From Croceibacterium atlanticum (GTDB taxonomy: Bacteria; Pseudomonadota; Alphaproteobacteria; Sphingomonadales; Sphingomonadaceae): a stretch of 64,000 nt of DNA. Below are positions 53,626-63,944 of the stretch, in pieces. The notes beneath the pieces were generated by a model. It made no database searches, was not told the DNA's origin, and saw only the letters and a list, made by a program, of their open reading frames with translations. Location: NCBI RefSeq assembly GCF_001008165.2, contig NZ_CP011452.2, positions 2,232,001 through 2,296,000 of the forward strand. The letters are read 5' to 3'. Within the stretch, counting starts at the first letter, position 1. Every line of letters begins with the position of its first letter. A program made the position numbers and the translations under genes.

Positions 53626-54554
53626 GCGCCCGGCCGATCCTGATCGCGATCATCGGTTTCGGCAAGATCGCGCATGACCAGCATGTTCCCGCGATCCGCG
53701 ACAACGCTTCATTTCAGCTGGTGGCGACAGTGGACCCGGGCGAAGCATGTCTTCCCGATGTGCCGCATTTTCCCACTATCGAGGATTTGCTGGGCAGCGA
53801 TTGCGAAGTCGATGCGATTGCCATCTGCACACCGCCACAGATCCGCCAGCGCATAGCGCAGACAGCAATCATGGCGGGCAAGCATGTGCTTCTGGAAAAG
53901 CCCCCATGCGCCACTCTGGCGGAGATCGCCGCGCTGGAACAATCGGCGCAGGACCATGCGATCTCCCTCTTCACCGCCTGGCATTCGCGCTTTGCCGCAG
54001 GCGTGGCCCCGGCAAAAGCATGGCTGGCGGACAAGCAGATCCGCTCGGTTAAGATCGACTGGCGGGAAGATGTCAGGGTGTGGCATCCGGGCCAGACATG
54101 GATCTGGGACGCTGGCGGCTTTGGCGTGTTCGATCCGGGCATCAATGCCCTGTCCATCGCAACGGAGATACTCCCGCGGCCGCTCTTGCTCCGCCGCGGA
54201 GCGCTTCAGTTTCCCGCCAATTGCGATGCGCCGGTTTCAGGACAGATCGAACTGGAAGACAGCGGCGGCATGCCCGTCGCCCTCAATCTCGATTTTCTGC
54301 AGACCGGCCCCCAGACCTGGGACATTGCCGTGGAAACGGATGGCGGGACACTTATCCTTCAGCAAGGCGGGGCTGTGATGCACACGCCCGAAGGCACACA
54401 TCATGGCGAGGATTGCGAATATCCGGCGATATACCGGCATTTTGCCGATGCGATCAGGCAGGGTAGGTGCGATGTGGACATCGCACCCCTGAGGCTGGTG
54501 GCCGACGCCTTCCTCCGCTGCCGGTTTGAACGCGTCGAACCCTTTTACGAATAG
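53604..54554 (+). CDS. L-arabinose/D-galactose 1-dehydrogenase (Gfo/Idh/MocA family)
   Basis: A 316-residue oxidoreductase. LIAIIGFGKIAHDQHVPAIR (NAD(P) site), the catalytic Lys in VLLEKPPCATL, LFTAWHSRFAAGVAPAKAWL, DWREDVRVWHPGQTWIWDAG and GFGVFDPGINALSIATEILP match Azospirillum L-arabinose 1-dehydrogenase and galactose 1-dehydrogenase. It oxidises the sugar to its lactone as the first step of the non-phosphorylating route. Start: GTG at 53604 has GAGGAAAA in front and overlaps the AraD1 gene by 22 bp; a TTG at 53622 (TTGA overlap) is an alternative. Convergent with galM. Confidence 0.9.
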   Translation: MQGRGSLSARPILIAIIGFGKIAHDQHVPAIRDNASFQLVATVDPGEACLPDVPHFPTIEDLLGSDCEVDAIAICTPPQIRQRIAQTAIMAGKHVLLEKPPCATLAEIAALEQSAQDHAISLFTAWHSRFAAGVAPAKAWLADKQIRSVKIDWREDVRVWHPGQTWIWDAGGFGVFDPGINALSIATEILPRPLLLRRGALQFPANCDAPVSGQIELEDSGGMPVALNLDFLQTGPQTWDIAVETDGGTLILQQGGAVMHTPEGTHHGEDCEYPAIYRHFADAIRQGRCDVDIAPLRLVADAFLRCRFERVEPFYE

Positions 54555-54576
54555 GCAGGCCGCCCTTTCGCGCAGG

Positions 54577-55734
54577 CTACGGACGCTCTGCCATGCCTTC
54601 GGGCATGGTATAGACGCGATAGATCATTGCATGGCGATAGGGCTTCCCCGGCTCCACGCGCGCGCTGCCGAATGCCGGCTGGTTCGGCGTATCGGGGAAT
54701 TTCTGAGGTTCCAGCGCAATGCCGTCTCCCATTCGATAGACCGTGCCGCCCTTCCCGGTCACAGTCCCGTCGAGGAAATTGCCGCTGTAGAATTGCACGC
54801 CCGGTTCCGTGGAAAGCACGTCCAGCACGCGCCCTGATCCGGAATGGGCCAGCCGCGCCACCAGCTCCGGCATCGCCGTCATCCCCTTGTCCAGAACCCA
54901 GTTGTGATCATATCCGCGGCCCTTGACGATTTGTTCGTTCGCCCCCTCGCGCAGCCCCTGCGCAATCAATCGCGGCTCGCGAAAGTCGAACACTGTTCCG
55001 GACACAGGCTCCAGATCGCCGGTGGGTATCAATGCATCGTCCACCGGCGTGTAACGGCTCGCCGGGATCATCAGCCAGTGCTGCATGGCATCTTCACCCG
55101 ATCCCTGCCCGGCCAGGTTGAACAGCGCATGATTGGTCATGTTGACGACGGTTGGCGCATCGCTGGACGCTTCGAAAAGGATGCCCAGATCGCCGTGATC
55201 GTCCAGCGTATAGGTGACGGTCACGTCCAGAGAGCCGGGATAACCCTGATCGCCATCGGCGCTGGACAAGCCAAGGACCAGTTTGGCCACCGGGCCCTCC
55301 TCCACCGAAATAATGCGCCACAGCCGCTTGTCGAAACCTTCCGCGCCGCCATGAAGGGAGTTGGCACCGTCATTCTGCGCCAGCTGGTAGCGTTTCCCGT
55401 CGAGCGTGAACTGACCACCGGCGATCCGGTTGGCATAGCGCCCCACGGTGACGCCGAAATAGTTGGGATGGGTCTGGTATTTCGCCGCCTCATCATATCC
55501 CAGGGTAATATCCGACGGTTCGCCATCCCGGTCGGGCGCGGTCAGCGATTGCAGCGTGGCACCATATGTCAGGATGCGCGCCGAAACGCCGTTCGCATTT
55601 GAAAGGGTGACGGCTTCCACCGTCCGTCCATCTGCAAGTGCGCCGGCAGTTTCGCGCTGCGCATCCGCGGCAAGCGCGGGGTTCGCGAAAAGGCTTGTGG
55701 CGGCAGCCAGCCCCAAAATGATCGCTTTCATCAT
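54577..55734 (-). CDS. galM: Aldose 1-epimerase (mutarotase), exported
   Basis: A 385-residue galactose-mutarotase family protein with signal peptide (MMKAIILGLAAATSLFANPA to AAD). The conserved NPNYFG-like segment appears as HPNYFGVTVGRYANRIAGGQ, with NSLHGGAEGFDKRLW carrying a catalytic His, VNMTNHALFNLAG the second His, and ALEPQKFPDTPNQP the catalytic Glu. It equilibrates alpha and beta anomers of released sugars. GGGAGAAA precedes the ATG. It lies 101 bp after xylA on the minus strand and probably belongs to the same transcript, serving the periplasmic arabinoxylan enzymes. Confidence 0.93.
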   Translation of the reverse strand: MMKAIILGLAAATSLFANPALAADAQRETAGALADGRTVEAVTLSNANGVSARILTYGATLQSLTAPDRDGEPSDITLGYDEAAKYQTHPNYFGVTVGRYANRIAGGQFTLDGKRYQLAQNDGANSLHGGAEGFDKRLWRIISVEEGPVAKLVLGLSSADGDQGYPGSLDVTVTYTLDDHGDLGILFEASSDAPTVVNMTNHALFNLAGQGSGEDAMQHWLMIPASRYTPVDDALIPTGDLEPVSGTVFDFREPRLIAQGLREGANEQIVKGRGYDHNWVLDKGMTAMPELVARLAHSGSGRVLDVLSTEPGVQFYSGNFLDGTVTGKGGTVYRMGDGIALEPQKFPDTPNQPAFGSARVEPGKPYRHAMIYRVYTMPEGMAERP

Positions 55735-55835
55735 TTTCTCCCATTCAGGCCTGCCTTTGCGCGGCGGCCGCCTTGTTCTTGCGGGCCGCATCATGTGCGG
55801 CCCGATTTATCTTCCATCCGGCCCGGCAATCGCGC

Positions 55836-57158
55836 CTAGACGAAACGATTGACGAGATTTTCCAGCCTTTCCTGCCTGCCGGAACGGTGCCTGGGGTTCA
55901 GATTGCGGGCAATCGCCAGGTCGGCAATGTCGGCCAGGCTGGTTCCATCGGTATGGATTTTGCGCCCCAGCTCCCCATCCCATCCGGCATATCGCTGGGC
56001 GCGAAAATCATCGATCCGGCCATCTTCGATGATGCGTTCCGCATTCAGCAGTGCTTTGGCCAGAACATCCACGCCGCCCACATGGCCGTGGAACAAATCT
56101 TCCGCATCCACGGACTGGCGGCGCACCTTGGCGTCGAAGTTGAACCCGCCAGTGGTGAACCCGCCCGCCCGGATGATCTCGATCATCGCTAGGGTCATTT
56201 CCTCCACCGAATTGGGAAACTGGTCCGTATCCCAGCCATTCTGGTGATCGCCGCGATTGGCATCGATAGAGCCGAAAATGCCCAGCGCATTGGCCGTCGC
56301 GATTTCATGTTCGAACGTGTGCCCCGACAAGGTGGCATGGTTCGCTTCGATATTCACACGCACTTCGTCTTCAAGGCCATAGCGCTTGAGGAAGCCGTAA
56401 ACCGTTGCGGTATCGAAATCATACTGGTGCTTGGTCGGTTCGTGCGGCTTCGGCTCGATCAGGATCGCGCCCTGAAACCCGATCCTGTGCTTGTGATCGA
56501 CCACCAGATTCAGGAACCGTCCGAAATTATCGAGCTCCCGCCCGAGGTCGGTGTTCAGCAGCGTTTCGTAACCCTCGCGGCCACCCCACAGCACGTAATT
56601 GCTGCCGCCAAGACGATGCGTCGCATCCAGCGCAGACCGGACCTGCAATGCCGCCCAGGCATAAACTTCGGGATCGGGGCTGGTGGCGGCACCGGCAGCA
56701 TAACGCGGATCGGAAAACAGGTTCGCCGTGCCCCACAACAGCTTGCGCCCGGTGATCTGCTGGAGATCTTCGAGATGATCCACCGCCGTGCCGAACCTGG
56801 TCTGGTATTCGGACACGGTGGCGGCGGGCTCCATCACGTCGACATCGTGGAAGCAATAGAACGGCAGGTCGAGCTTGCGCACGAATTCAAGAGCCGTGCG
56901 GCGCTTCATCGCGGCAGCCTCCGCGCCGTTTTCTTCCGTCTGCCAGGGCCGGTCGAATGTGCCTGCCCCGAACACGTCGGAACCGGGCCAGCAGAAGGTG
57001 TGCCACATGCACACGGAAAAGCGCAGATGCTCTTCCATCGTCTTGCCCATCACGACGCGATCCTTGTCGTAATAACGATAGGCAAGCTCGTTTTCGCCAT
57101 CCTCGCCCTCGAACGAAATGACAGGAAATTCAGCGAAATAATCGGTTTCGGCGGACAT
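55836..57158 (-). CDS. xylA: Xylose isomerase
   Basis: A 440-residue class II xylose isomerase. The catalytic His is in [12 protein letters not shown], metal ligands in [16 protein letters not shown] and [20 protein letters not shown], with [20 protein letters not shown] and the late [11 protein letters not shown] and DLFHGHVGG segments. It isomerises D-xylose to D-xylulose. AGAGG precedes the ATG at 57158, which shares one base with the xylB stop (TGATG). The order GH43 - xylB - xylA - galM on the minus strand makes a complete xylose entry unit. Confidence 0.98.
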   Translation of the reverse strand: MSAETDYFAEFPVISFEGEDGENELAYRYYDKDRVVMGKTMEEHLRFSVCMWHTFCWPGSDVFGAGTFDRPWQTEENGAEAAAMKRRTALEFVRKLDLPFYCFHDVDVMEPAATVSEYQTRFGTAVDHLEDLQQITGRKLLWGTANLFSDPRYAAGAATSPDPEVYAWAALQVRSALDATHRLGGSNYVLWGGREGYETLLNTDLGRELDNFGRFLNLVVDHKHRIGFQGAILIEPKPHEPTKHQYDFDTATVYGFLKRYGLEDEVRVNIEANHATLSGHTFEHEIATANALGIFGSIDANRGDHQNGWDTDQFPNSVEEMTLAMIEIIRAGGFTTGGFNFDAKVRRQSVDAEDLFHGHVGGVDVLAKALLNAERIIEDGRIDDFRAQRYAGWDGELGRKIHTDGTSLADIADLAIARNLNPRHRSGRQERLENLVNRFV

Positions 57159-58609
57159 CAGTGACCTCTCTTGGGAGTGATACGTGGATAGGCTTCGCGA
57201 AAAGCCGATTTGCGATGGGCCAGCCGCTCGATCAGCGACGGATCGGGCTGGATGCGGTGCGATACCGGGGGGCGGGCGCAGACATGGGCGGGGTTTCCGC
57301 CGTCCACCCCCAATTGCGCGAGGCGCGCCGCGCCAAGGGCTGGCCCCACCTCGCCGCCCTTGAGATAGACAAGCGGGACTTCGAATGCGGCCGACAGGAT
57401 GCTTCCCCAATATCGGGACCGCGCGCCGCCTCCGATAACGCTCAGTTCGGCGACCCGGGTGCCGGCATCGCGCAGCGCGTCGAGACCATCGGCAAGGGCA
57501 AAGGCGACTCCTTCCAGCACCACCTGCGCCAGCCTGCCGGGATCGGTATCGTGATCGAGCCCGAGGAATGCCCCGCGAACCCTGGCATCATTGTGCGGCG
57601 TCCGCTCGCCCGAGAGATAAGGGAGGAACAGTTCGTTCCCGCTGCCCGGCCCGACCTCCTCCGCCCTGGCGAACAGTTCGGCCGCACCCGAAGCGCCGGT
57701 GAGGCGGGCGACCCAGTCCACGCAGGATGCCGCCGAAAGATGGACGCTCATCTGGTGCCACATGCCCGGCAGGCAGTGACAGAAGGAATGAACTGCACGG
57801 TCGGGGTTGGGCCGGAATTCGTCCGTTGCCACGAAGATCACGCCCGAAGTGCCGAGGGAAAGCAACGCGTCGCCGTCCCTGACGACTCCCACGCCCACGG
57901 CCCCTGCGGCATTGTCTCCGCCGCCGGCCACCACGGGCACGCGCGGCATTCCCCAAAGCTCTGCGATTTCTGCACGCAGCGATCCGGTCTGCTCGCTGCC
58001 TTCATGCAATCGGGGCATGGCCCGCAGGCCCAGTCCGGTCGCAGCCAGTACCTCCTCGCTCCAGCTTCTCGAAGCCACATCGACCCACAGAGTGCCCGCC
58101 GCATCCGACAGGTCCGTCGCCTTGTCGCCCGTCATGCACAGCCGCACATAATCCTTGGGCAGAAGGACTGTTTCGATCCTGCCGAAGACATCCGGTTCAT
58201 TCTTGCGCACCCACAGGAGTTTCGGCGCGGTGAAGCCCGGCATTGCGATATTGCCGGTGATACGCCGCAGTTCCGGCACCCGCGCTTCCAGTTCCTCGCA
58301 CTCGGCATCCGAACGGCCATCATTCCATAATATGGCCGGGCGCAGGGGGCGATCATCGGCACCCAGCAATGTCGCACCGTGCATCTGGCCGGCGATGCCG
58401 ATCCCGCGCACCGCGCGGCGCAATGCCGGGTCCAAGGCCTGCACGGCAGCGGTTGTGGCGCGCCACCACGCCTCCGGATCCTGTTCGGACCAAGAGGGCT
58501 GCGGCCTCTGGACGCTGAGCGCCGCGGTGCCCTGTCCGGCCACCGCACCGCTTTCGTCCAGGGCCACGGCCTTGACCCCCGATGTCCCTATATCGATGCC
58601 GAGGAACAT
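57158..58609 (-). CDS. xylB: Xylulokinase
   Basis: A 483-residue FGGY-family sugar kinase. [20 protein letters not shown] (phosphate-1 motif), [51 protein letters not shown] and [20 protein letters not shown] are typical of XylB. It phosphorylates D-xylulose to xylulose 5-phosphate. The start at 58609 gives the standard N-terminus and shares one base with the GH43 stop (TGATG); the longer open frame upstream runs into GH43. Its product enters the pentose phosphate pathway through rpe. Confidence 0.97.
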   Translation of the reverse strand: MFLGIDIGTSGVKAVALDESGAVAGQGTAALSVQRPQPSWSEQDPEAWWRATTAAVQALDPALRRAVRGIGIAGQMHGATLLGADDRPLRPAILWNDGRSDAECEELEARVPELRRITGNIAMPGFTAPKLLWVRKNEPDVFGRIETVLLPKDYVRLCMTGDKATDLSDAAGTLWVDVASRSWSEEVLAATGLGLRAMPRLHEGSEQTGSLRAEIAELWGMPRVPVVAGGGDNAAGAVGVGVVRDGDALLSLGTSGVIFVATDEFRPNPDRAVHSFCHCLPGMWHQMSVHLSAASCVDWVARLTGASGAAELFARAEEVGPGSGNELFLPYLSGERTPHNDARVRGAFLGLDHDTDPGRLAQVVLEGVAFALADGLDALRDAGTRVAELSVIGGGARSRYWGSILSAAFEVPLVYLKGGEVGPALGAARLAQLGVDGGNPAHVCARPPVSHRIQPDPSLIERLAHRKSAFREAYPRITPKRGH

Positions 58610-59724
58610 CAGGGCAGGAAGGGATCGATGGTCGGGATCGTGCCGTCTTCGTTGAACTTCAGTTCCGTCACCTTGACGTTGCGCAGGTGGTTCTGGTTGC
58701 TCAACTGCGTGTCGTGGTAGAAAAGCCACCACTTGCCGTCCCATTCGACAATCGAATGATGCGACGTCCATCCCTGCACAGGTTCGAGGATGTGCCCCTT
58801 GTAGGTGAAGGGGCCATAGGGCGTGTCCCCGATGGCATAGTTCACATAATGCGTATCGCCGGTGGAATAGGTGAAGTAGTATTTCCCGCCGCGCTTGAAG
58901 ACCCAGGCAGCTTCGAAGAAGCGGCGATCGTGATCGCCGCCCAGTATGGGATTGCCATCCTCGTCCACGATCACGGCATCGCGCACCGGTTCGGCAAAGG
59001 TCTTCATGTCGGCATTCATGCGCACGACCTTGGCCGGAATGGCCGGCTGATCATCCTGCATCAGGTCCGTATCCGACCCGTTCGGATCGTAGACACCGTC
59101 TTTCCAGCGCTGCAACTGGCCGCCCCAGATTCCGCCGAAATACATGTAGCTGGTGCCGTCATCATCCGTGAATACGGCGGGATCCATGGAGAAGCTGCCG
59201 GGAATATAATCCGGTTCCGGGACGAAGGGGCCCATCGGGTTCTTCGATGTGGCCACGCCAATGCGGAAAGCGCCCAGGCCGTTCTTGTCCTCTGTCTTGT
59301 CGCGCGCGGGGAAGTAGAGATAATAGGTGCCGTCCTTGTAGGCGGCATCGGGCGCCCACATCTGCTGCGACGCCCAGGGCACATCCTCCACATCCAGCGC
59401 GACCGGCCCGATGGTGACGGGGCCGCCGATCTTGCCCATGCGGAGGACGCGGTAATCGCGCATCGCGTATTGATTGCCCAGATCGTCATCCGCGATCCCG
59501 GCGTCGATATCGTGGCTGGCATAGATATAGATCTTGCCGTCAAACACATGCGCCGAAGGATCGGCAGTGTAGATTTCGCTTACCAGCGGCTGAGCGAGAT
59601 ATTGGCGGCCATCGGGCGACAAGGCGCCGCTGACCGCTTCGGATGCGGGATCCACTTCCCCCTGATCCTGACAGCCGGCAAGCGCCAGGCCGAGTGCTGC
59701 GGCCGAAACCAAACCCATTCGCAT
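58609..59724 (-). CDS. Glycoside hydrolase family 43 lipoprotein
   Basis: A 371-residue GH43 beta-propeller with a lipobox (LGLALAGC). The acidic residues are in YTADPSAHVF (base), SFSMDPAVFTDDD (modulator) and RRFFEAAWVFKRG (general acid). It shares its fold with the GH43 at 50900 but differs in length and loops, so it may act on a different linkage, for example xylosidase versus arabinofuranosidase. It is first in the minus-strand xylose operon and its start is 42 bp from the second LacI/XylR-type operator. The two GH43 proteins would act on arabinoxylan fragments brought to the cell surface or periplasm. Confidence 0.9.
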   Translation of the reverse strand: MRMGLVSAAALGLALAGCQDQGEVDPASEAVSGALSPDGRQYLAQPLVSEIYTADPSAHVFDGKIYIYASHDIDAGIADDDLGNQYAMRDYRVLRMGKIGGPVTIGPVALDVEDVPWASQQMWAPDAAYKDGTYYLYFPARDKTEDKNGLGAFRIGVATSKNPMGPFVPEPDYIPGSFSMDPAVFTDDDGTSYMYFGGIWGGQLQRWKDGVYDPNGSDTDLMQDDQPAIPAKVVRMNADMKTFAEPVRDAVIVDEDGNPILGGDHDRRFFEAAWVFKRGGKYYFTYSTGDTHYVNYAIGDTPYGPFTYKGHILEPVQGWTSHHSIVEWDGKWWLFYHDTQLSNQNHLRNVKVTELKFNEDGTIPTIDPFLP

Positions 59725-59766
59725 CCTGTTTCTCCTCTTATCGGGCTTCTCGTGAGCCCTGCCCGT

Positions 59767-59782
59767 TTGATAGCGCTACCAA
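59767..59782. promoter_or_regulatory. LacI/XylR-type operator in the divergent GH43/GH51 promoter
   Basis: TTGATAGCGCTACCAA is a near-perfect palindrome (one mismatched pair) with the same TAGCGCTA core as the site at 49139-49150. It is 42 bp upstream of the minus-strand GH43-xylB-xylA operon and about 200 bp upstream of the plus-strand GH51 gene. Confidence 0.7.
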
Positions 59783-59980
59783 TCGCATTCGTCGACCTCT
59801 CTTGAGGATGCGTGAAGAACATTCCCTCTACCTCCCCACGCCCGCATCGTGCAGCAATGCCCGGCAGCCCAAGCGCCTTGACGATCGGGACAATGCCTCT
59901 ACTACTCCTACAAATGCAAGGGCCCAATTCGGCCGGCACCGTCACGAAAAATCGGGCGGCCAACATACGAGGGGATTGTC

Positions 59981-61591
59981 TTGACCGGTTTCAACTTGTC
60001 GTTCGTGCCGCCTGCGCGGATGTTCGGATCAACTCCGATCCGCGGCCTTGCGCTGGCTGTGGCCGCAATTGCCGCGCCTGTTTCCGCTCAGGATAAGGCG
60101 GAAGGACCGGCCGCCACAGTCACTATCAGGGCGGACGAACCGGGCCCGCAGGTCCATCCCGATGTGTTCGGCCAGTTCATGGAACATCTGGGCACCGGGA
60201 TTTATGGCGGCGTCTGGGTCGGGGAAGACTCGCCGATCCCGAATGACAGCGGCTATCGCAGTGACGTGCTGCAGGCGCTGCGGGATATAAAGGTCCCGAT
60301 GGTGCGCTGGCCGGGCGGCTGCTTCGCCGATGAATATCACTGGCGTGACGGGATCGGCGCCCCCGAAAACCGGCCGGTGAAGATCAACACCAATTGGGGC
60401 GGGGTCAACGAAGACAACAGCTTCGGCACCCATGAATTCATGGGATTTGCCGAACGGCTGGGCGCGCGCACTTATGTGTCAGCCAATATCGGCAGCGGCA
60501 CGCCCGCCGAAACGTCCCAATGGGTCGAATATATGACGGCGCCCGCCGATACGACTGTGCTGGCCAAGGAACGCGAAGAAAACGGGCGCCGCGAACCGTG
60601 GACCGTCGATTACCTCGGCATCGGTAATGAATTATGGGGCTGCGGCGGCAATATGCGGGCCGAATATGCGGCGGATGTCACCAATCGTTTCATCACCTTT
60701 GCCAAGCCCGGCACGGGCGAAATGCTGAAGATCGCCAGCGGCCCCTCGGACGCCAATTATGACTGGACCGAGGCCATGATGAAGATCTCCGGCCCGCATA
60801 TCGATGGGCTTGCCCTTCATTTCTACACCCGGCCGCGGGACGAGAAATGGGAGGACAAGGGGCCGGCACTCGGCTTTCCGGAAAGCGAATGGGCATCCAC
60901 GCTCGACCATACGCAGCAAATGGATGAATATATCACGCGCCATTCCGCGATCATGGATCGATATGATCCGGAAAAGCGCGTGATGCTGGCAGTGGATGAA
61001 TGGGGCACCTGGTATGATGCCGCGCCCGGAACCAATCCCGGCTTCCTGCAGCAACAGAACAGCCTGCGGGACGCCATGGTGGCCGCGCTCAACATCAATA
61101 TTTTCACCAAACATGCCGAGCGGGTGAAGATGGCAGCCATCGCGCAGATGGTGAACGTGCTGCAGGCCATGCTGCTGACCGACGGCCCGCGCATGGTGAA
61201 GACGCCCACCTACCACGTGTTCGATCTCTACCAGCCATGGCAGGGGGCAGACAGTCTGCCGGTCGAACTCGATTCGCCCGTCTATCGCATGGATGACATA
61301 TCCATCCCGGCGGTCAGCGTTTCTGCCGTGCGCGGCGCGGATGGCGCATTCCATGTCGCGCTGGTCAATGTCGATCCGAACGCGGCGCATCCGGTTGGCC
61401 TTCGCCTGGAAGGCGTCGATGCCGCCCGGGTTACCGGGCGGATCCTGACCGCAAGCCAGATGGATGCGCATAACACCTTCGACAATCCCGGCACGGTCGC
61501 ACCAGAACCTTTCGGTGGGGCGAAGATTTCGGGAGGGGCTATTTCCGTCACCCTGCCGCCCAAGTCGATCGTGGTCCTGCAACTCCGCTGA
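59981..61591 (+). CDS. Alpha-L-arabinofuranosidase, GH51 family, exported
   Basis: A 536-residue GH51 enzyme. The catalytic acid/base Glu is in LGIGNELWGCGG and the nucleophile Glu in LAVDEWGTWYDAAP. VFGQFMEHLGTGIYGGVWVG, VRWPGGCFADEYHWRDGIG and the terminal KSIVVLQLR also fit the family. It releases L-arabinose from arabinoxylan or arabinan with retention. A signal-peptide-like segment (IRGLALAVAAIAAPVSAQ) makes it periplasmic, unlike many cytosolic GH51s. The start is TTG at 59981 with GAGGGG in front; an ATG at 60020 would also keep the signal segment. Confidence 0.94.
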   Translation: MTGFNLSFVPPARMFGSTPIRGLALAVAAIAAPVSAQDKAEGPAATVTIRADEPGPQVHPDVFGQFMEHLGTGIYGGVWVGEDSPIPNDSGYRSDVLQALRDIKVPMVRWPGGCFADEYHWRDGIGAPENRPVKINTNWGGVNEDNSFGTHEFMGFAERLGARTYVSANIGSGTPAETSQWVEYMTAPADTTVLAKEREENGRREPWTVDYLGIGNELWGCGGNMRAEYAADVTNRFITFAKPGTGEMLKIASGPSDANYDWTEAMMKISGPHIDGLALHFYTRPRDEKWEDKGPALGFPESEWASTLDHTQQMDEYITRHSAIMDRYDPEKRVMLAVDEWGTWYDAAPGTNPGFLQQQNSLRDAMVAALNINIFTKHAERVKMAAIAQMVNVLQAMLLTDGPRMVKTPTYHVFDLYQPWQGADSLPVELDSPVYRMDDISIPAVSVSAVRGADGAFHVALVNVDPNAAHPVGLRLEGVDAARVTGRILTASQMDAHNTFDNPGTVAPEPFGGAKISGGAISVTLPPKSIVVLQLR

Positions 61592-61632
61592 GCAGGGGCA
61601 TGTGACCTTTCCGGATCACTCGGCGTTCGCTC

Positions 61633-63944
61633 ATGGCAAATACCGCGGTGCTGGCGGCGACCGCGGGATTATCTACGCCGAGGATTGCGGGAGGGCCTGC
61701 CCGCCATGCCTCGCGTCTATGGTACCGGCAGCCGGCGCGCGAATGGATCGAAGCGCTGCCAATCGGCAATGGGCGCATGGGCGCCATGATATTTGGCGGC
61801 ATCGGGCATGAACGGCTGCAACTGAACGAGGACACGCTGTGGACGGGCGGGCCATATGATCCCGTTTCTCCGGAAGCCAGGGAGGCGCTGCCCGAGGTCC
61901 GCCGCCTGGTCGAACAAGGGCAATATGCCGAAGCCGAAGCGCTGGCCGATGCGAAGCTGATCGGCAGGCCGCGCACGCAAATGGCCTATCAGTCATTTGG
62001 CGAATTGCGGCTGATCTTTCCGGGCCCGGACGGCGAAGCGCAGGCCTATGAGCGTGAACTGGATCTGGATTCGGCGATTGCCACGGTTCGCTACACCAGG
62101 AACGGCATCGAATATCGGCGGGAAATCCTTGCCTCCACAGCCGACGACATCCTGGCGATAAGACTGTCGGCGCGGCCCCGTTCGGCGTGGATGTGGAACT
62201 GGCCAGCCAGCAGGCCGAAGCCCATGTCACGGCAGATGGGCCGTTCCTCAATCTGACCGGGCGAAACACCGCCCGCGCCGGTATAGAAGGCGCCCTGCGC
62301 CTCGCCGGGCGGGTTCTGGTCGAAAGCGACGGCGCGGTTGCACCAGCAGGCACCCGGCTGCGTGTCGCGGACGCACGGAACATCACCATTCTGCTGGCCA
62401 TGGCGACGAGTTATCGCGGGTTTGGCAATACCGATGGCGATCCCGTGGCACTTGCCGAGGCGGCAGTGCGCCGCGCGGCGCGGAAAGGTTATGACAAGCT
62501 ACGCGAAGATGCGATCGCCGCCCACCGCGAACTGTTCCGCAGGGTATCGCTCGATCTCGGGCAGACTCCGGCGGCCGGATTGCCCACTGACGAGCGAATC
62601 GCGGCTGACGACCTGCGCGCCGACCCGGCGCTGGCAAAGCTGTATTTCGATTATGGCCGCTACCTGCTGATCACCTCGTCACGGCCCGGTTCCCAGCCTG
62701 CAAATCTGCAGGGCATCTGGAACGCCGAAAACGAACCGCCGTGGCAATCCAAATACACGGTCAACATCAATACCCAGATGAATTACTGGCCCGCCGAAAC
62801 CACTGCCTTGCCGGAATGCACCGAACCGCTGATCCGCATGGTTCGCGAACTGGCCATCACCGGAGAAAGCACGGCGCGCAGCATGTATGGCGCGCGCGGC
62901 TGGGTCTGCCATCACAATACCGATCTATGGCGCGCCACTGCCCCGATAGATGGGGCGCAATGGGGGATGTGGCCCACGGGCGGAGCATGGCTGTGCACGC
63001 ATTTGTGGGACCATTATGATTACAGCCGCGACCGGGATTATCTTGCGGGCATATATTCGGTCATGCGCGGCGCGGCGCTGTTCTTTATCGACACGCTGCA
63101 GACCGATCCGGAAACCGGATATCTCGTCACCAACCCGTCAATCTCGCCGGAAAACCGCCACCCCGAAGGCGCCGCCATCTGTGCCGGGCCATCCATGGAC
63201 CAGCAAATATTGCGGGACTTGCTGGAACAGACGGCGAAAGCAGCGGAAATCCTGCAGATCGACGCCGGTTTTGCGGCAGAATTGCGGGATGTGCGAAGTC
63301 GCCTTGCGCCTGACAGGATCGGCAGTCAGGGGCAATTGCAGGAATGGCGCCAGGACTGGGATGGCAATGCCCTCGAACCCGACCATCGCCATGTTTCCCA
63401 CCTTTATGGCCTGTTTCCATCCTCGCAGATCAATCCCGACACCACTCCGGCGCTCGCCATGGCGGCACGCCGTTCGCTGGAGCTGCGCGGCGATGAATCC
63501 ACCGGATGGGCCACGGCATGGCGGATCAATCTGCGCGCGCGATTACGTGAAGGCGATCGCGCCCATGATGTTCTGGGCTTCCTGCTTGGCCCCGGCCGGA
63601 CCTATCCCAACATGTTCGATGCGCATCCTCCATTCCAGATCGATGGCAATTTCGGCGGAACACGCGCCATTGCAGAAATGCTGATGCAGAGCCGGGAGGA
63701 TCAGATCCTCTTCCTGCCTGCTCTGCCTTCCTCTTGGCGAAATGGCTCCGTCACCGGGCTACGGGCCCGTGGCGGCTGCCGGGTCGATCTTCATTGGCGG
63801 GACGGCCTGATCGCACAGGCCGTTCTGAATGCCGATGCGGAGGGAAGGTGGCAGGTGGGCCGCCCCGCTCGCCTGCTGGAAGTCTCCCTGGCCAAAGGGC
63901 AATCATTCCGGTTCAGCGAAGCGGATTTGCCGGCAGCCCGTTAG
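61633..63944 (+). pseudogene. Glycoside hydrolase family 95 (alpha-L-fucosidase/galactosidase-like) gene with an internal frameshift
   Basis: The N-terminal part (61633 to about 62186, frame 1) encodes RLWYRQPAREWIEALPIGNG, RMGAMIFGGIGHERLQLNED, TLWTGGPYD and YQSFGELRL, the GH95 beta-sandwich. The remainder (open from before 62187 to 63944, in the frame one base back) encodes SSRPGSQPANLQGIWNAENE, PPWQSKYTVNINTQMNYWPA, the catalytic-region NPSISPENRHPEG and MFDAHPPFQIDGNFGG. The break lies around 62160-62186 within CGGCGCGGCCCCG, as if one base were lost. Either the gene is inactive or the base was missed in sequencing. The start at 61633 has no good ribosome site. About 770 codons in total, normal for GH95. 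Confidence 0.88.

Noticed and set aside
59812-60096. Small plus-strand frame before GH51
   Set aside because: It overlaps the GH51 start in another frame, lacks a ribosome site and has shadow-like composition.
61633-62256. Two separate genes at the GH95 locus
   Set aside because: The first frame loses protein-like sequence just where the second gains it, and both parts match consecutive portions of one GH95 enzyme.
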